From contig JAACJP010000031.1 in assembly GCA_013368375.1 (NCBI GenBank), forward strand, positions 372,001 through 436,000: a stretch of DNA of 64,000 nt. The letters run 5' to 3'. How positions within the stretch are numbered: position 1 is the first letter of the stretch; each line of letters opens with the position of its first letter. Made by a program: the position numbers and the translations under genes. Under the pieces are notes generated by a model. It saw only the letters and a program-made list of their open reading frames with translations. It ran no database searches and had not been told where the DNA came from. Positions 32,435 to 41,103 of the stretch are shown here, in pieces. The stretch is from Tricholomella constricta. Taxonomy: Eukaryota > Basidiomycota > Agaricomycetes > Agaricales > Lyophyllaceae.

Positions 32435-34353
32435 ATGTTTGCGGACATGGTTGTCACATGCCCTGGTCACATGACAGTGCGAAAGTCACCATCAGTCCAT
32501 GTGGCTGTGGCAACAGCTTTTTTCCTCTCGCTATCTGATCCCTTATCGCACCTCATCCAAAGCAAATCAATGACTTCCTCCGCGCTGCACTGGATTGACT
32601 CTGAGAGCTTTTTGCTTCCGATGACGGGCAGGGCCGCAGTTCACCTCCAGGAGGTGCTTTACTACTGCGAATCCCGCTTACGTGTTGCCTTGGTGAAGTT
32701 TGCAGGTGTGGATAATGCGGAGGTCCGGGCTTCAATGCAAGTGCGCTTGGCCGCGGAGCTGGTACGTTGCTGACTTGGCCATTTTCTGGATCATGACTTA
32801 TTTCTCTACAGAACTTTGCAATGATATTCGTCGGCGCTGCAACAAGCATGATGATATCGTGCGAAATTCCCAATATCCTTCGGCTTCTCGCTTCCCATTT
32901 CCATGGGCAGCTTGAGCCTCACAGCCCACTCGTCCTTTCTGATTCACTGATTCTCGCGTTGGACGGCTCCATTCCGCTCGAGCACCCCGCGGCCGCTGTC
33001 TCTGAGTACGCCTGTGACTGGTGGCACGAGCACGAAGATAATGAGCTCCGTGAACCACTCAGTCATGACACGTTGGAGGAATGCCTTGTCCTTCACCGCT
33101 TTCAGCGGCAGCAAGTGCCACCACTCTGGGTTCCACAGACGAGAGCAACTCCACAAGTCCTGCAACAGTGTCGCACCCATGTCCAGGGCTTCGAAACAAT
33201 TTATGAAGCTCAAGCCTATCAGACCGCCCGCCGTGCCGCGGGATTCCACATGATTTTTGAGGCAGCAAGGCAACAGGCCGCGGGGGCCGCGGGGGATGAC
33301 AAAGAAATGAGCCCCCATGAGCTCTTCAGAATCCTTCATCCAGAGGCAATGGAGGGACCAATCGCATCGGAATTTGGGGAGGAGCTGCCATCAGGGACGT
33401 ACAAGGGAGAGGAATCAGATGAGGAGTTGGGCGTGAGCTCTGACAGCTCTGAGAGGTATGACCCACTCGGAACTGACATCCACCAGCCCAGGGAGCTGCT
33501 GCGTCACGAGATTCCTGATCACTTCCTCAGGCCGCCGCTCCGAAATAAAGATGTGGAGTATAAAAGCTACTACCAACGGCCCTTGGCAGGGCATGACAAA
33601 GGATCTGACAGTGACCCCGCGGAGGCGGACCCCGCGGACATTCAAAGTAAGAACAGTGATTCTTGTTATTTGAACTGCATTCAAACCTTTTGCAAGGCCA
33701 ACCAGAATATGTTCCTTCTGAGGATGAGGACGAGCCCATGGCCGCGGATGTGGACCCCGCGGACATTCAAAGTAAGAACAGTGATTCTTGTCATTTGAAC
33801 TGCATTCAACCTTTTGCAAGGCCAACCTGCACCCCGTTACGTATCCCCAGAATATGTTCCTTCTGAGAATGAGGATTCTGAGGATGAGGACGAGCCCATG
33901 GGTGAGTTATATTGCATTTGCTTATACTTGCATATAGTTACCTTTCACCATTTTGTAGGCCAATCACATGAAGACCCCGATATGGTGTTCTCTGATGAGG
34001 ACAGCCCCGCGGAGGACGCCCCTGCTGTCCAAGAACCCGATATTGAGTTTTCCGACAAGGACAGCTCTGCAGAGGACACCCCCGCTCTCCTCAAAGATCC
34101 AGATATTGTGTTTTCTGACGAAGACAGCCCTGCGGAGCAACAAGACATGGAAGTGCTTTCCCTTTCCGATGACTCAGGTGAGGAAGAGTTTAGGGTCAGG
34201 AGGAGACACAGGAGACCACCCGTTGAAATGCTTGAGGGCTTATTACGGTTTTCAGATGGTGAAATCAATGAGGAGCTTGCGGTTCAAGTACCCCGCGGAC
34301 AATACACTGCCGCCTCCTTTGCTCACATTCCTTCCAACATTCTTGATGATTAG
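32435..34353 (+). CDS. KDZ cargo gene E, acidic protein with SUMO-interaction-like repeats
   Basis: Five exons join in frame, separated by introns 32762-32811, 33647-33696, 33772-33820 and 33902-33958. The start is uncertain (32435 or the ATG near 32570). The N-terminal half is helical (FLLPMTGRAAVHLQEVLYYC, then LLASHFHGQLEPHSPLVL). The C-terminal third is strongly acidic. It has PEYVPSEDEDEP twice and a repeated unit around DPDMVFSDED, EPDIEFSDKD and DPDIVFSDED, then MEVLSLSDDSGEEE. A short hydrophobic core followed by Ser-Asp-Glu is the pattern of SUMO-interacting motifs, so binding of SUMO or a similar partner is an inference. No enzyme domain was recognised. It ends about 460 bp before the right terminal repeat. 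Confidence 0.72.
33627..33900 (+). repeat. tandem duplication of an exon plus intron in gene E
   Basis: Unit 1 (33627-33751) and unit 2 (33752-33900) share GGACCCCGCGGACATTCAA, an almost identical intron (33647-33696 and 33772-33820) and the exon encoding PEYVPSE with the acidic run. Both copies keep the splice signals and the frame, so the protein gained a repeat. Confidence 0.88.
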
Positions 34354-34811
34354 GGGTAGCTTTATCTTGATGTCTTTTTTCCTTTTGCTTTGTGATAATG
34401 AATATGTTGCCTTGTGATAATAAAAATATACCAATACAGATACACCATACTTGTAAATGAAACATGGAGGGGGAACAATTGTGTCCCTTGTCTATACATT
34501 AAAAGCATCCAGAGCCCGCGGACAATTATGACCATATCCACAGACATTTATGGTCTGGTCTTCTACAGCACCATGGAGGCCCGTTGCAGCAGCGGGTTTA
34601 CCCGCGGACATGGGCAATCCCCGCGAGCCCCTTGCTGCCCTTTGTAGGACCAGATAGGCCCGCTGCAGCCCCAGCGGGGCCGCTGGTACCGTCCCCGACG
34701 GTTACATGTAGAGACCCCGCTGGTGCGGTGCCAGATGGTGACATGTAGTGGCCCCGTATCAGCCCCGCTGATGCCGTGCCAGACAGCTACATGTAGTGAT
34801 CCCGCTGGCAC
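34354..34811. other. KDZ right subterminal region, no gene
   Basis: 458 bp with CCGCGG sites (near 34515 and 34600) and GGCCCGCTGCAG-type blocks that lead into the right terminal repeat. No coding evidence. Confidence 0.5.
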
Positions 34812-35662
34812 GTTGGACATGCTACATGGAGTCTGCCCCACAGACAAGGATTCATGGAGGTAAAAGACGACCCGCGGAGGTCCACAGAGGTGGGCAACCC
34901 CCCGCTAGCACCCCGCTCCCATATATGCCCGAAAAAAGGTAAGCCGCGGAGGTCCGCAGAGGTGGGCAACCCACCCCGCTGCCTCCAGGCCCGCTGCAGT
35001 GCTGGGTGTGCCCCCAAAGAAACAACCCGCGGAGGTCCGCAGAGGTGGGCAACCCCCTGCTAGCCCCCACCCCGCTCCCATATATGCCCAAAAAAAGGCA
35101 ACCCGCGGAGGTCCGCAGAGGTGGGCAACCCACCCCGCTGCCCCCAGGCCCGCTGCAGTGCTGGGTGTGCCCCCAAAAAAACAACCCGCGGAGGTCCGCA
35201 GAGGTGGGCAACCCCCCGCTAGCCCTCCCATTTATGCCCAAAAAAAGGTAACCCGCGGAGGTCCGCAGAGGTGGGCAACCCCCCGCTAGCCCCCCACCCT
35301 GCCCCCACAGGCCCGCTGCAGTGCTGGGTGTGCCCCCAAAAAAACAACCCACGGAGGTCCGCAGAGGTGGGCAACCCCCCGCTAGCCCCCCCATATATGC
35401 CTGAAAAGAAGCGACCCGCGGAGGTCCGCAGAGGTGGGCAACCCCCTGCTAGCCCCCACCCCGCTGCCCCCACAGCACCATATAGGCTGGCCCGCTGATA
35501 CCATGCCAGGCAACTACATGTAGAGACCTCGCTGGTACCGTGCAACACGGCTACATGTAGTGGCCCCGCTGGTGCTCCAGCGGCCCCGCTGGTGCCGTCA
35601 ATACGGCTACATGTATGGCCCCGCTGGACAGTGGGACACGCTACATTGTAGTGCCCCTACCT
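34812..35662. repeat. KDZ terminal inverted repeat, right, with minisatellite
   Basis: The inverted counterpart of 21833-22645 with about eight units around CGCGGAGGTCCGCAGAGGTG. Unit number and spacing differ slightly from the left end, as expected when tandem units expand or contract independently. Confidence 0.9.
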
Positions 35663-36434
35663 GTGTGTAACGCGCGATCTTCTCCATCAGTTGTGTCCGA
35701 AGTGAATCCGGGCACCGTGGCAAGTGGTAATGGTACTGCTTGTCATCGTCGACGAGATTAATGTGGTGATTAACCCCTCGTACCGGAGGTAGTTCCTCCG
35801 GTACCCCATTCATGATGTCCTTACAGGACTCCATCCATGCGTCCCGCAATCGCGGGATATCCTCCTCTGTAAGGGCGCCCATCTGAGCTACCCGCTTTCG
35901 GTGTCTCTCCGTCACCGCACGCAGCGACTCGCTGACGTGCTCATCCGTAAACGGATCATCCACTTCCGGTATTACCGGGAATACCGCACGTATTGCTTCC
36001 CGTGGTACCCGTTCCGGGTACCGCGTCCTTGTAAATTCCTGTACGATCTCCTCGAGTTCGCGCAGATCCTTCAGTGTGTGGTAGCGGCTTCGTCCGCTTC
36101 TAAGAATGTCGGGTGCTTCATCCACCATTCTTTCAATGTCTTCGGTCGACAACACATCGTCGTCCTCCATGATTACCGGGAATGACCTCGGTAATCCCGT
36201 TCCCGGAGTGGGCGCATCCACGTCCTCCTCCTCCTCGATCCTCACTCGCCGTCGCCCTTCCGACGTCCGCGTGCCTTCACTCGGCTTCTCTTCTGGGGTT
36301 ATTCCTAACCCCCTCCCGTCTGTGTCCGACCGTTCGTCGTTACACACTATCAGAGGCTCGCTCGTTGCCAGTCCCCGATACCGTGGTCGCTCGTCTACAT
36401 CGTCGACCACGCGCACTCTGCCTTCCCGCGGTAG
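35663..36434 (-). CDS. gypsy-1 pol, 5' part
   Basis: Reads on in frame from the gag stop (UGA at 36435-36437) with LPREGR and then the pol N-terminal region, ending at YHYHLPRCPDSLRTQLMEKI just before the RT core, where the KDZ transposon interrupts it. There is no Met codon between the UGA and VRVVDD, which argues that pol is made by reading through the stop. The region before RT is variable and acidic, as in the gypsy-2 pol. Confidence 0.88.
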
Positions 36435-36440
36435 TCATTC
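36429..36440 (-). promoter_or_regulatory. candidate UGA readthrough site, gypsy-1 gag/pol
   Basis: The sense strand reads CAG GAA TGA CTA CCG CGG; the annotated bases are GAATGACTACCG. The same frame is open on both sides of the UGA. UGA followed by CUA is a well-known leaky stop context. The site is matched in gypsy-2 at 52941-52955. Confidence 0.7.
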
Positions 36441-39400
36441 CTGACCATACCCTGCGTCGCTGCGCCTCAATGCGCTTCGTCGCGCCATTTCTCGGGTCTC
36501 CTCCTCGACCGTAAACGTCGGAGCAGGACTCCCGCTTATCCGAACACAGTTATGCCGGAAATCCAGTTCGATTTCCAGCTGCCTCATCAATGCGACGCCA
36601 ATAATGGCGTCGTATTTATCCAAGTTTACTATATCAAAGTAAACTTGCGCGTCTATCGCCTCATACTTCATTGGGACTGTCGTTCCGTAGTTGATCACTG
36701 ATCGACTACCCTTCGTTCCCAACTGTAGCGGCACCACTTCCTCCAGTTGGTGCACTTTCATTTTCGCCACTTTGGCAAATTCGGGGGACACGGCCTCCGC
36801 CGTGCATCCCGAGTCAAATAGGGTGAACGCTTTCAGCCCATTAATTTCTACCAATGCCGTAAAGCATTGGCGCTCCTGCGCTTTGCGCGTTGGACGTTTA
36901 AGAAGTCGTGTAGACTTCTTAACCACAATGGGTCGGGTTCCCGTCCCCGTCCCAGCCGCTGTATTCGCCGCGAACATCTGTGCGGCCTCTCCCTCGTCTT
37001 CCGACTCACTATCGCTGACTTCCACTAATAGTGGAATTCCCTCCTCCCCCGAGTCATCCTCGAGGGTCCTCCCGAAGCACAGTCGTTCGACTGTGTCTCT
37101 GTTGTCGTCGGAACCGTACTCCTCGTACTGTTCCAACGCATAGTCCTCCCCTTCGGACTCATATTGCTCCCCCAGAAGAGGCGTCTCGCTCTCTTCTGGT
37201 TCTACGGGCGCTGTTGCTGCTGGTCGTTCGCCGCCGCATCGTACATCGTGGCTGCGTCCAGCCACTTCCGTGTCCGACGTATCGTCCACGATATCCCGCA
37301 CCGCGTTCAGTCGCGCAGTGCTGCTCTTGTTCTTAGGGCACTTGCGGCTTCTCGCAAAATGCTCCAGGCTGCCGCAATCGAAGCAGGCTAGCCGCTTCTC
37401 GCCTGAGGGCTTCGTCCCTCCGTCTACGCCCTTCGCAGGCGTCGCTGGCAGTTTCTTACCGTCCGATTTCGGTTCTGACCGTTGTCCTCCCGGACCTGTC
37501 GGCTTGTAGGGTGGTCGGCTCCCACCCTCATACGTTCTCGTTGGAGCCCGCGCTACAGCGGTATCCTTCTTTTCCGATGATTTTCGGGCTACTGCCTCAT
37601 AATCATCGTATCCGCGAAGTACTCGGTTTGCCTGCTCAATTTTGAGCCCGGCTTCGAGTATGTCTCGCATTCGCGACGTCTCCGCCGTGAATCCCCTGTT
37701 CAAGATTTCCTTGCGCAGGTATCTTGGGATACCGGTCATAAACCGCCGTTTGAATGTATACGGGTCGGGTGGCATTACCATCCGTTCCGCATATCTCTTT
37801 AATTGATGGAAGAATTCATTTATTCCGCCATCTGCGCTATACACAGCGCGTTCGAACCCTACATAAGCATCCTGCAACGATGCTTCATGAATAAACCGGT
37901 CATATAATCCGGTAATGACGTCCTTGAACGTCCAGTCTCGACGTCGCCGGTGAATACCGTCGACGTTGTCCGTAAACCATACAGCGGCGGCCCCCTTGAG
38001 GTACATCCCTGCGTACGAGATTCGCTCTCGCTCCCGGTCCTGTCCCCCAAGCTGGTTGATCTCCATCCAGCGGAGCACGCTATATAGCCATGTATCGAAT
38101 TCTTCCATACTTGGCGCCCCGTTATATTCCTCGGGCATGGGCACTCGCAGTGCTCCAGGCCTCGCTCCTCCCTGTTGCATAGCTATAATGCTATCCAACT
38201 TTTCATCAATCGTTGCATGATATCGACCATGCACTTTCAGGAGATACTCTCCTTGGCGCTGCAGTCCGCTCGCCCCGAACGACCTTACCGGCCGTTGTGG
38301 AGTTACCAACTGCTGCTGGCCTCCTCCATAGTGTACCCCCGGAGTGCGACTCGGTAGTCGTATTCCCCCGTAGTACTGTGGGTTGTTCGGAGGATTACTC
38401 CGTCCATCCCAGCCGCCCGTTGGGTGGCTAGCGTGAGTCGGGCGTGGCGTCGTCGTTCCTCGCCCACCGGACCCGTATTCCGGTCTCACTGGTGCAAGCG
38501 GCGCATTAGTGTGCCCTCCTTCGAACTCGCTTTCCGAGTTCTCCTCGGCTTCCGAGTTGTCCTCCTCTCCACCGTATCCGCCTGGGTTTGCCGCCTCCAG
38601 TCGTGGGTCTGGAAGCGGCCTTGTGGTCGCAACACTGTTGCGTCCGCTACCTCTCACCGCCTCGGTGACCCGCCCACTAGGCAGTTCTGCGCAGTGCGTA
38701 ACGATCTCGTCGTCGCACGAGGGCCCTCGTTTATATGACGTCGGGCCTTCTCCTGATAAATCCCAGGTCCGACTGTATGAAGTCGCTGCTGGTTCCGCCT
38801 TGGGTGGGTTCATCGCCCGTTCGTAGGCTGCGTGTCTCACGCGCGCCTGCGAGCTTGTCTCGTCTTGCTGGCGAGGCTGCCGCAAACTTTGGTTTACGGC
38901 TTCCATCGTATCTAACGATGGTAAGGCTACGTCCCGCTGGGTTACAACCTGGCGGTATGGTTCCTCGTGGTCCTGTTGTACGAGTGGTGATTCCACCTGC
39001 TCGAACACTTCATCATACTTCCTCAGCCCCTCTTCCACAAGAGAGCTGAGCTGTGCCCGGGAGGGAGTTACTCCCTTCCGGCTTCCTGATCTTAGTTGTA
39101 GAACGATGGATTCTACTACTATCTCCTGGTCTTTTCGGAGGGCCGATTGTCCCCCGGTCGCTTCGACGCATTTTTCAAACGCGTCGTTTACTAGGTTAAC
39201 TAGCACATCTCGGGGAGGCATGATGCCGTCCCTGCTAAACATCCGTATGTTTAATACTATGCTTTCCACTAATAAATCACGGTCATCCACCACAGATGAC
39301 GAAGGCAGCGTTCCGCTGCTTTCTCGTTTCGCTGGTTTCTTCTCAGCCCGGCAATTTCGTCGGGCTGCGGTCGACATCATCTTTGACGATCGCGATGCGG

Positions 39401-39845
39401 GCACATCAGTGAGTTCACTGGTGCCAAATATTGCTGGGTGACCATGTTCGTCATCCCGCATCTTTACTGAGCTCCTCGATATATTATCGAAGGGCGCAGG
39501 AAACACGCCCTGGCGTTCCTGCGAGGTGCCCGATACGGGTTCCTCTTTGGGTTTCCGGTCGCTCCAACCGGGTCCCACCTGGGAGCCCCCTTCTCGGATA
39601 CTGACGGGCCTTGTCAAAATTGCGCTCTGAGGTCGAGCGCTGCTGCGCTCGTCCTCTAGATGATAGTTTCTATCATCTGGGTGTGACTTTGCCACGTCAC
39701 GCTTAGGCTCCACTCTGTCGCCGCTCCCGGCGACTCCACTTCCCGGTGGATTCTCTTCTCGCGGCTTCGGATTGTCCGGCGCCACGGATCCCGACCGGTT
39801 TTGGTCAGAAGGCTTCGGTTTCGAAGTCTTCTTTTTGTTGGACAT
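36435..39845 (-). CDS. gypsy-1 gag-protease
   Basis: 1136 residues starting MSNKKKTSKPKPSDQNR. A long variable N-terminal part is followed by a capsid-like domain (EFDTWLYSVLRWMEIN, ERISYAGMYLKGAAAVWF, FKDVITGLYDRFIHEAS). A variant zinc knuckle (CFDCGSLEHFARSRKC, five residues before the last Cys) lies at about 37350-37400. A C-terminal aspartic protease reads LFDSGCTAEAVS, with Cys instead of the usual Ala or Thr after DSG, then IIGVALMR. The protease is thus encoded before the UGA, and only RT to chromodomain depends on readthrough. The frame is intact. Acidic repeats (EDYALEQYEEYGSDDN) separate knuckle and protease. Confidence 0.9.
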   Translation of the reverse strand: MSNKKKTSKPKPSDQNRSGSVAPDNPKPREENPPGSGVAGSGDRVEPKRDVAKSHPDDRNYHLEDERSSARPQSAILTRPVSIREGGSQVGPGWSDRKPKEEPVSGTSQERQGVFPAPFDNISRSSVKMRDDEHGHPAIFGTSELTDVPASRSSKMMSTAARRNCRAEKKPAKRESSGTLPSSSVVDDRDLLVESIVLNIRMFSRDGIMPPRDVLVNLVNDAFEKCVEATGGQSALRKDQEIVVESIVLQLRSGSRKGVTPSRAQLSSLVEEGLRKYDEVFEQVESPLVQQDHEEPYRQVVTQRDVALPSLDTMEAVNQSLRQPRQQDETSSQARVRHAAYERAMNPPKAEPAATSYSRTWDLSGEGPTSYKRGPSCDDEIVTHCAELPSGRVTEAVRGSGRNSVATTRPLPDPRLEAANPGGYGGEEDNSEAEENSESEFEGGHTNAPLAPVRPEYGSGGRGTTTPRPTHASHPTGGWDGRSNPPNNPQYYGGIRLPSRTPGVHYGGGQQQLVTPQRPVRSFGASGLQRQGEYLLKVHGRYHATIDEKLDSIIAMQQGGARPGALRVPMPEEYNGAPSMEEFDTWLYSVLRWMEINQLGGQDRERERISYAGMYLKGAAAVWFTDNVDGIHRRRRDWTFKDVITGLYDRFIHEASLQDAYVGFERAVYSADGGINEFFHQLKRYAERMVMPPDPYTFKRRFMTGIPRYLRKEILNRGFTAETSRMRDILEAGLKIEQANRVLRGYDDYEAVARKSSEKKDTAVARAPTRTYEGGSRPPYKPTGPGGQRSEPKSDGKKLPATPAKGVDGGTKPSGEKRLACFDCGSLEHFARSRKCPKNKSSTARLNAVRDIVDDTSDTEVAGRSHDVRCGGERPAATAPVEPEESETPLLGEQYESEGEDYALEQYEEYGSDDNRDTVERLCFGRTLEDDSGEEGIPLLVEVSDSESEDEGEAAQMFAANTAAGTGTGTRPIVVKKSTRLLKRPTRKAQERQCFTALVEINGLKAFTLFDSGCTAEAVSPEFAKVAKMKVHQLEEVVPLQLGTKGSRSVINYGTTVPMKYEAIDAQVYFDIVNLDKYDAIIGVALMRQLEIELDFRHNCVRISGSPAPTFTVEEETREMARRSALRRSDAGYGQE

Positions 39846-39901
39846 TTTTGGAATTGAAATGTTTTAGGGGTGTTCCCTTGAAGTAAGGGTGTTTAAAAAA
39901 C

Positions 39902-40093
39902 TGTAAGGGTGTGGATAGACTTAGGAGTTCACACCAAACTAAACACGACCACTGATTGGATTGTGTGTAGATGTAGGTATGTATAAGTCTAAAGATTATA
40001 TAATACAGAGGTGCTGGCTATATATGGCCAGCACCTTTAGAAATAAACAAAGACAAACAACAATCGCTACCATATTCGGTAACACCCGTTACA
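39902..40093 (-). repeat. gypsy-1 5' LTR
   Basis: 192 bp, differing at about two positions from the 3' LTR at 15961-16152. Downstream on the sense strand comes GTTTTTTAAACAC rather than a TGG-starting tRNA primer site. Confidence 0.95.
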
Positions 40094-40180
40094 TGAGGTG
40101 TGTTGCTTATTTTCCATTGTCAAAGCTACAGACATCGCCATACGCGGATCTTGCATCTCCCTCCCTACATTTCGAATTGG

Positions 40181-41100
40181 TATAGTTCAGAAGCACCCGT
40201 CTTGCGTTGTACTCTGCGAGGCTTCCGCGATGACCCTACACCACCGTCAAAAGCGACCGACAGACTCAAGTGTAGCGCAGCAAGCTCCGGGCCAAGGCAT
40301 TCCATTGTGGAGAAGGCACGAAGCGTCACTCAGCATCATGGCATTCCCAAGGGAGTTGCTCCACGACAGCGGTTGGGACTGCCATGAGTGTGGCCCTTGG
40401 CAGGTGTGAGTTGGAATCATTGATAGGTCAGAAAATGACAGACAGGACAAAATGATGGTAAATCTAGACCTGTTGTACTTTTAGTTGGAAACACTTTTAC
40501 AAGCGCAGAATATGCAATATGTTATCATCCGCTCGTGAGCTGAGGCTAATGAACTACTTGCACGAGCTTCCGAAAAGAACACCCGTATAACGGTAGACTC
40601 GGGCTGACAACGGACTGTCCAGCATTTATGTGCTTATAGTGTATCTATATTACCTATCGTAGTCACCGCCGCTGCACTACCTCATTCGCGTCGTTGAGTG
40701 TGGCGCTTACGGGCGCGTGGTGTCACACAATATGATCACAACAAAATTGTCGATCATATATCGAGGATATTGGAAACAAACTCACGATCAATCTCCTGCC
40801 GATAGATCATTGGTATTCCAAATAAATCTATCGATCATTTTCACCACATGCTCGCCATATGCTCACCGGATCAACGGTGATGATATTACAAATACATTCG
40901 AGTTTTCACCGGCGAACAAACAGTGATCCTATCTCTAATTTCTCCGTGATATCGGCGCCGATTTTGATGCGGGCATATTATAGAATATATTGTAAAAAAT
41001 CCCACCCTTTGTTCGTCGATCATTTTTTGGGTGTATTATAAATAAACTCATTATATATTCAACTCATATCCGACGGGCATATCGGCCAATGCCCGCAGTG
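40181..41100. repeat. CACTA-like terminal inverted repeat, right
   Basis: About 920 bp, the inverted match of 12462-13403, ending GCCCGCAGTG next to the TAA duplication at 41101-41103. It differs from the left copy by scattered substitutions and small deletions (about 20-25 bp shorter), which points to an older element than the LTR elements nested in it. Confidence 0.88.
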
Positions 41101-41103
41101 TAA

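Larger units (their letters stand above)
21833..35662. mobile_element. 13.8-kb KDZ DNA transposon with five genes
   Basis: A DNA transposon inserted in gypsy-1 pol. GTGTGTAAC occurs at 21824-21832 and 35663-35671, a duplication of 7-9 bp depending on where the ends are placed. The termini share GGCACTACAATGTAG in inverted orientation and continue as inverted repeats of about 800 bp filled with minisatellite units. The transposase gene (28360-32071) has the CxC2 cysteine cluster and the D, D, E motifs of Kyakuja-Dileera-Zisupton transposases. Genes lie at 22824-23409 (-), 23697-25663 (+), 25908-28105 (-), 28360-32071 (+) and 32435-34353 (+). The palindrome CCGCGG recurs throughout at about one per 180 bp. 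It is the youngest layer of this branch of the nest. Confidence 0.93.
15961..40093 (-). mobile_element. gypsy-1: full-length Ty3/gypsy chromodomain element, split by the KDZ transposon
   Basis: Two 192-bp LTRs (15961-16152 and 39902-40093) differ at about two positions. TGAGG duplications lie at 15956-15960 and 40094-40098. On the minus strand the order is 5' LTR, gag-protease (36435-39845), an in-frame UGA, pol (36434 down to 18690, interrupted at 21833-35662) and an extra ORF (16331-18625). A polypurine tract (AGGGGGAGAG) abuts the 3' LTR at 16153. It inserted into the CACTA-like element. All three ORFs are open outside the KDZ insertion, so it was probably active shortly before it was split. 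Without KDZ and one duplication it is about 10.3 kb. Confidence 0.93.
12462..41100. mobile_element. CACTA-like DNA transposon with captured host gene pieces (host of gypsy-1)
   Basis: The ends read CACTGCGGGCATTGGCC and its reverse complement, flanked by TAA at 12459-12461 and 41101-41103. Terminal inverted repeats exceed 900 bp. CACTA/CACTG ends with a 3-bp duplication fit the CACTA (EnSpm, CMC) superfamily. A TAA duplication alone would also fit PIF/Harbinger, but the termini do not. Without the inserted gypsy-1 (15961-40093 plus a 5-bp duplication) the element is about 4.5 kb and contains no transposase that I can see. Its interior is fragments of three host genes, so it is non-autonomous and must have been moved in trans. 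The insertion splits the copia polyprotein. Confidence 0.8.

Noticed and set aside
21833..35662. A TET/JBP dioxygenase in the KDZ cargo
   Set aside because: Such enzymes are known near KDZ elements in Agaricomycetes, so I looked for the HxD...H pattern in all five genes and found none that I could support.
12462..41100. Assignment of the outer inverted-repeat element to PIF/Harbinger because of the TAA duplication
   Set aside because: The CACTG/CAGTG termini with a 3-bp duplication fit CACTA better. No Harbinger transposase or Myb-like protein is present.
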